Source of the DNA: an uncultured Clostridium sp.
Lineage (GTDB): Bacteria > Bacillota > Clostridia > TANB77 > CAG-508
Direction of reading: 5' to 3'
NCBI GenBank assembly: GCA_950059165.1
Contig: CATLUC010000004.1
Coordinates: 1 to 36,052 of the forward strand
DNA length: 36,052 bases
Part shown: one piece after another, positions 33,301 through 36,052 of the stretch
Layout: the number at the start of each line of letters is the position of its first letter
Numbering within the stretch: position 1 is the first letter of the stretch
Made by a program: the position numbers and the translations under genes
The notes under the pieces: model-generated
What the model saw: the letters and a program-made list of their open reading frames with translations, nothing else
Database searches by the model: none
What the model was told of the DNA's origin: nothing

Positions 33301-35616
33301 TTCTGGTGTAGTTGCTAAACGTTCTATGCGTCCTGCTATTAGGTGCTCTTTGTTTGTTTGTATTTTTACTGTTATTGTGTTGTCATTTGCTATATTAGTA
33401 GTTTGATTTAAGTCGAATTTTTTTCCTTCTTCTCTTTCTACTATGTATTCTAGTGTGAATTCTTTTGGTGCTTTTAATTTTATTTCTACTTCTTGGTCTT
33501 TTTCACTTTTTACTAGTATGTTGTATATCCATTGGTTTTTTGTTACTCCTAGGAATGAACCTAAGAATATCTTTGCTTTTGCTGGTTTTATTGTGTTTGT
33601 TGTTTGGTATGTTTCACTTTCTGTTTCTCCTACATATGCTTTTATTGTTGTTTCTATTTCTTTTTGGTTTTGTCCTTCTTGTAAGTCATTTGCTTTTACT
33701 TCGTAGTATTTGGTAATAGTTTCTCCTGGTTTTAGTGTTCCTATTTCTATTTCTTTTTGTTTTGTTTCTGGTTTTAGGTGGTATTCGTATTTTCCTGTTG
33801 TTTTTTCGTATTCTGCTTCTAATTCGGCGTATGTAACTCCTTCTGGGATGTTTGCTATTACTTTTACGTTTTCCATTTTATTTTCTGTTGTGTTTGTTAT
33901 TTTTATGTTGTTTTTTACGTATTCTCCCTCATATATTGTTTCTTCTGCTGTTGTTGCTACTTCTAGTTTTAACCCTTCTATTGCTTGTTTGCTTTCTTGT
34001 GCTATTTGGTAGTTTTGTTCTGTTTGTTCTGTAAATGTTGGTTGTTCTTCTTTGTAGCTTTCTATTTTTAATGGTAGTTCTTTGTTTCCTGTTTCTGTTC
34101 CACCATCTAGTGTGTATTGGTTTGTGTATGCTAGTTGAATATTTGTTGTTGTGTTTTCTATGTCTTTTTTTAGAATGATTGTTGCTGTTATTTTTACGTC
34201 TGTTGATAGTTCTATTGCGTTTTCACTATATTGGTTTTGTTCTCCTTCTAGTTTTGTGGTTATTACTTGGTTTCCATTTTCGTTTGTTTCTACTGTTGTT
34301 TCTTTTATTTGTAGTCCGTTTTCATGGAATATGCTACTGTTTTGTATTATTACTTTTTCTACTTCATTTGGTAGTTCGATTTTTAGTTCTGGGTTTTTGA
34401 ACATATTGTCTTTTGCTGTATTTGCGTTTAGGTTTATGTCAAATGTGATTTCGTTTTGTTGTTTGTTTGTCCATTCGTTGTTGTTTATGTTCATTTGTAT
34501 GTTTGTTTTTGCTTCTTTTATTGTTGTTGTGTTTTCGTTTGTGTCTGTGTATGTTTCTTCTTTGTTTATTCTTGTTATTTGGTTTGTTGTTTTTATGTTT
34601 GCGTTTGTGTTTTTCATTTCACTTTTGATTTCTTTTGTGTTTTCTATTTGTAGTGTTCCTATGTCTTGGATTTTGCTTGTTTTTATTGTTATTTCATTTG
34701 GTTCGTTTTCATAGATTATTGTTTTGTTTTCATCTTCTTCCCAATTTGTTTCTTGGTTAATAATAGCTAGTTGGTTTCCCTCACTATCTAAGATTTCTAG
34801 TGTTCCGTTTTCTCCTAATATTTTTTCTATGTTTTGTTTGTTTATTTTGCTTGATTTGTATACTAGGTTGTAATCTTCAATTGTACTATTTTCTTTTATT
34901 TCTAAGTTTTCTTGTGCTTCTTTTTTGCTGATGAAGATTTCTTGTTGTTCTTTATATTGTGTACTATAGTTTGTTCCATTTATTTGGTTTGATTTTATGT
35001 AACCGTTATATATTTCTTGTGTTTCATGATTTATTGAGGTTATTGTTCCTATATTTTCAGATGCTACTGTTTCTAATTGTTTTTGTGCTTCTATTGTTAT
35101 TTCATTTTCTGCTTCTAGTTCTGCTTTTGCTGATATTTGAATTGATAGGTCTTTTTCTTCTTTTTCTTCTGTATATGTATTGTAATAGCATATAATTGTG
35201 TATTCATCTGCTATTTTTTTGTTTGTTTTTATTGTTACTTTTCCGTCGTTTTTGTTGTATTCATAGTTGATTTGATTGCTGTTATTGTTTGTTTCAACTA
35301 TTTTTACGTCATAGGGATATTTACCGTCGATTTCTTTTAATTCGATGGTTGTTTCACTGTTTTTGACTGGAATGTAATTGTCTTTTTCGTATTCCATTTT
35401 TTCTTTGATTTTGTATTGTACTAGTGTTTCTTTGTTTTGGCTTTCATTGTAGTTTATATATTTTTCTAGTTCTGCTTCTAATAATAGTGTTTGTTCTTTT
35501 GAGCCAAAACTTATACTTGGCAATATTTTTATTCCTAATACTATTGTTGATATTATTGCTAGTATTAGTAATGTGTATGCCATTGTTTTTGTTTTGTTGT
35601 TTGTTTTTTTGTTCAT
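27310..35616 (-). CDS. Intact giant fused A+B surface adhesin, 2768 aa, DUF11-like and SdrD-B/Cna_B-like modules, sortase-like TPATGE tail
   Basis: Single uninterrupted ORF. N-terminal signal/TM MAYTLLILAIISTIVLGI; DUF11-like EGVTYAELEAEYEKTTGKYEYHLKPETKQKEIEIGTLKPGETITKYYEV; SGVAWLDQNEDGQRQ; LSGYVWEDIIDGKTSERNGLFKD; C-terminus STPGNYVPGAGHTEADDSMAETTIVTPATGENKNYIIPAITGITAFITLAVGVIFIKKKVM. RBS aggagg. No in-frame CGG codon found. Confidence 0.93.
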   Translation of the reverse strand: MNKKTNNKTKTMAYTLLILAIISTIVLGIKILPSISFGSKEQTLLLEAELEKYINYNESQNKETLVQYKIKEKMEYEKDNYIPVKNSETTIELKEIDGKYPYDVKIVETNNNSNQINYEYNKNDGKVTIKTNKKIADEYTIICYYNTYTEEKEEKDLSIQISAKAELEAENEITIEAQKQLETVASENIGTITSINHETQEIYNGYIKSNQINGTNYSTQYKEQQEIFISKKEAQENLEIKENSTIEDYNLVYKSSKINKQNIEKILGENGTLEILDSEGNQLAIINQETNWEEDENKTIIYENEPNEITIKTSKIQDIGTLQIENTKEIKSEMKNTNANIKTTNQITRINKEETYTDTNENTTTIKEAKTNIQMNINNNEWTNKQQNEITFDINLNANTAKDNMFKNPELKIELPNEVEKVIIQNSSIFHENGLQIKETTVETNENGNQVITTKLEGEQNQYSENAIELSTDVKITATIILKKDIENTTTNIQLAYTNQYTLDGGTETGNKELPLKIESYKEEQPTFTEQTEQNYQIAQESKQAIEGLKLEVATTAEETIYEGEYVKNNIKITNTTENKMENVKVIANIPEGVTYAELEAEYEKTTGKYEYHLKPETKQKEIEIGTLKPGETITKYYEVKANDLQEGQNQKEIETTIKAYVGETESETYQTTNTIKPAKAKIFLGSFLGVTKNQWIYNILVKSEKDQEVEIKLKAPKEFTLEYIVEREEGKKFDLNQTTNIANDNTITVKIQTNKEHLIAGRIERLATTPETTASKIELTATATATLDGTTYKSNENRIMYGYENIEVDMKSSNEGEEVKYDEEINYELTITNTGRTNLDNALYSAIQINVADFLPENVKPISVTYDNWKQEKIEQKEGGYKLTNNFEKQEAITEEIYEATKNENKLPDINLYLTIPYGESSKINIKTTAKAVFEKTKVENSATITGELIKEKTSNVVTHTILPINNEEQIENPGEKPSNPENPENPGEKPSNPGETPENPENPSSTNNSISGVAWLDQNEDGQRQTGEPLLNGIKVILLDTKDATIVKESQTDNSGAYRFTDVKAGNYIVIFQYDTNTYRVTAYQKNGISTTSNSDAAEKELTLNGNNIKVGVIEINNLQTSISHMDIGLVQNKICDFKLDKVISKVTVTTKNGTKQYGYQNEKLAKVEIKAKEIEGTTVVIEYKIAITNEGEIPSTIGKVIDYLPEGLTFSSEMNTNWSATGNGQIINTSISNQKIEPGKSVELTLIATKKMTANNTGTFTNAAEIGDITNSLGIKDKDSTPANKEKGEDDYGEATIIISVSTGIVVYISIGIVLVALVGIGIFIASKYGLLKLGKVSLFGAILIAVIITGGMQITSQAAIAPATDYFTFVGDPDGYHENGYGATGFWGSQVGMASCAQPGAAAVGGTFTKVGMSYGSTSRQLIKRDDISINMRKLNDDIQMRTTGSECIFGPFQFYSSTQGDKGYQVTVTNRNGSNIGYTLCDSNGNGTTLSGTGNLTFYIKVSTSSCKDGIAKVKVGTSKSGTEKWQIIKQGHVYYSNPNGQDVITDSVFTEESREEEIPIYNEKEIEWTNIRGAIEVIKVDADNANKKLEGVKITIQVGGSTYTQTTDANGRIYIENLPANTNCSIIEIENPHYGYNPDAKANTTIGSGQILTYTLTNLKHTGNLLLEKKDKETGKPLDGMSFKIKGAQGYIIVKDTNGNTQSTVTGTIYVGGMEYTSNESGATEFITDANGKLQIFNLLEGNYTVIETSVGNKHYGYEVDDDYITWTADGSSGKGQQIPVTIKRQKSYDTEPGGANVGNNITVYNERKYIKLSGYVWEDIIDGKTSERNGLFKDTESKNTENGLNLPDTKDLLFNNIEVKLKDKTTNQIVQHDKTGQEMKQLTSKLDQYLDVGNNGNGEYQFVDILKRNLDKYYVEFEYDGLTYTNVVPNTSKNNGSKAAESEQERNQFNENFAIVEGSGRNTGITKDSNGTKKHDLTYTINEAEHTAKLNSQGEYQNINNEYMTQNKIGNYPITANTEAASFNLKDHYVAGEEELRFVNLGLYKREQPDIALIKDIQNVRLAVNGYEHTYTYDQRFVNAGEYGGEGFNVGVKFGSKYGNMTYTRPVYKSDYDYINENNKDKELKAYITYKITMKNQSSSLNVQVNSLSDYYDSRYELINVGTNLDEKGNVNGELAHSETSYNQEYTKMTIDNSKNSKIQAQKEQTIYVQFKLSREQVATILKDKNVGEKADTNGLLNNIIEITSYSIFDGEKRYAGIDEDSNPGNATPEQENTYEDDTDKAPALQLEVTDARELEGKVFEDQVVAENGQNPNKVMTAKIRTGSGAYEEGEKGIQGVEITLTENTGSGKIYQTKTDENGDFYISNYIPGDYTLTYTWGDKTYQVQYYKGTVYDSTRNQTNKKWYKENVEKRLTDATDNYNKEQEAPKGSRLQIDEEIKKNNKDTNGKITRTKMESTTPTMGLGVEYEDIYTASSGDKYTYRVKNVDYGIIERAKQDIQLEKRVKSMKATLANGQVIVDLKIDENGNITGQRDSISYMKPDEFNNGFIKLELDNELIQGTKIEVEYGIKATNISELDYMSEKFYKYGIVDGKLVTIEPTGIIDYLDREWAFDSSNNPNWTVIEKQEELEKLVYENVYKNEDTKINEKTILYTEALKQQLDPGKFAEVGLKVSKIISSTDEISLDNETEVVETNKPGGAKTQSTPGNYVPGAGHTEADDSMAETTIVTPATGENKNYIIPAITGITAFITLAVGVIFIKKKVM
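32600..32705 (-). repeat. Low-complexity Pro/Asn/Gly/Glu-rich linker (NPGEKPSNPENPENPGEKPSNPGETPENPENP) in the 2768-aa protein
   Basis: Tandem-like nucleotide repetition of tctcctgggttttcaggattttctgg on the + strand. Confidence 0.8.
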
Positions 35617-35686
35617 TTTAAACCTCCTAAATCATTAGGTATTTTTATAGTTTTCTATTTTTTCTTATACCTAATCTTTCTATTTT

Positions 35687-35716
35687 ATTATATATACTTT
35701 TTTTGAAAAAAATCAA
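35687..35716 (-). promoter_or_regulatory. Putative promoter TTGATT-N18-TATAAT for the 2768-aa gene
   Basis: Near-consensus hexamers about 70 nt upstream of the ATG; the leader ends with aggaggtttaaa-ATG. Confidence 0.5.
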
Positions 35717-36052
35717 CTTTTTTCTTTGGTGTTTTGCTTAGATACTTGTTTTTTCTTCTTACGGATATTTTGCTTTTTTGTTTATTTTTGTAAAATATTA
35801 TTTTTTTATTACATTTTGTAATTTTTTGTAATATTTGACACGGTTTATTATTATTATACACTTTTTTGTTATATTTTTCAATGGTTTTGGGCAAAAAAAT
35901 AACCTTTTATGTGAATTTGAAGTTTTTGTTACGTTTGGATATGAAAGTTTTTCACTTTTTTTTATTTTTTTCATATAATATTACATAGTTTTGTTTGTTT
36001 TGCATATTTTTAAGTATAAGAGGTGGTTGTTTTGAATAATATGAATTTTGAT

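Noticed and set aside
161-35621. Many + strand ORFs (60-208 aa)
   Set aside because: They are antisense to strongly supported minus-strand genes. Their L/F/C/V-rich compositions reflect the T-rich complement, and they lack RBSs or recognisable domains.
35688-35894. 68-aa minus ORF upstream of the 2768-aa gene
   Set aside because: K/N-rich translation of AT-rich intergenic DNA overlapping the putative promoter; no RBS seen.
1-36052. CRISPR arrays, tRNA/rRNA genes, sortase gene
   Set aside because: Looked for and not seen. Repeats are not regularly spaced, no cloverleaf or rRNA signature was recognised, and no sortase-like TLxTC ORF is present in the window.

Overview
The window is AT-rich and reads like a low-GC Bacillota genome. 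All convincing genes are on the minus strand. They encode a cluster of giant repetitive surface proteins: DUF11-like N-terminal halves, and SdrD-B/Cna_B-like (prealbumin-fold) C-terminal halves with a sortase-like PPTG/TPATG tail. There is also a prepilin-like secreted beta-helix/InlB-type protein and a small membrane coiled-coil protein.

Main discovery: four of the five giant genes look broken in the ORF track. When I trace the frames, every break but one falls exactly on an in-frame CGG codon followed by A (CGGA), and translation resumes in the +1 frame at GGA. I located 8 in-frame CGG codons, with the skipped C at 18042, 7702, 7110, 4943, 1666, 279, 9188 and 18742. All 8 are +1 frameshift sites. 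I found no other in-frame CGG in roughly 11,000 codons, although out-of-frame NNC-GGN is common (about 45-50 cases, mostly AAC/GAC GGA). Distances between sites are exact multiples of 3, and restoring the shifts gives full-length proteins of 2844, 1600, 1449 and 1809 aa. Three paralogs carry the same CCA-CGG-A site just before the sortase-type anchor (GNYIP...[IV]PPTG...TM...KKYV). The intact paralog has CCA-GGA there and needs no shift. This suggests that CGG is an unassigned or hungry codon bypassed by +1 frameshifting, or that CGGA is read as a quadruplet. If so, these genes are not pseudogenes and anchoring could depend on recoding.

Also noted: a possible -1 slippery site (T TTA AAG), a conserved upstream promoter cassette in front of three genes, GGGACAGGCAC inverted-repeat elements between genes, fused versus split gene architecture, and two terminator hairpins.
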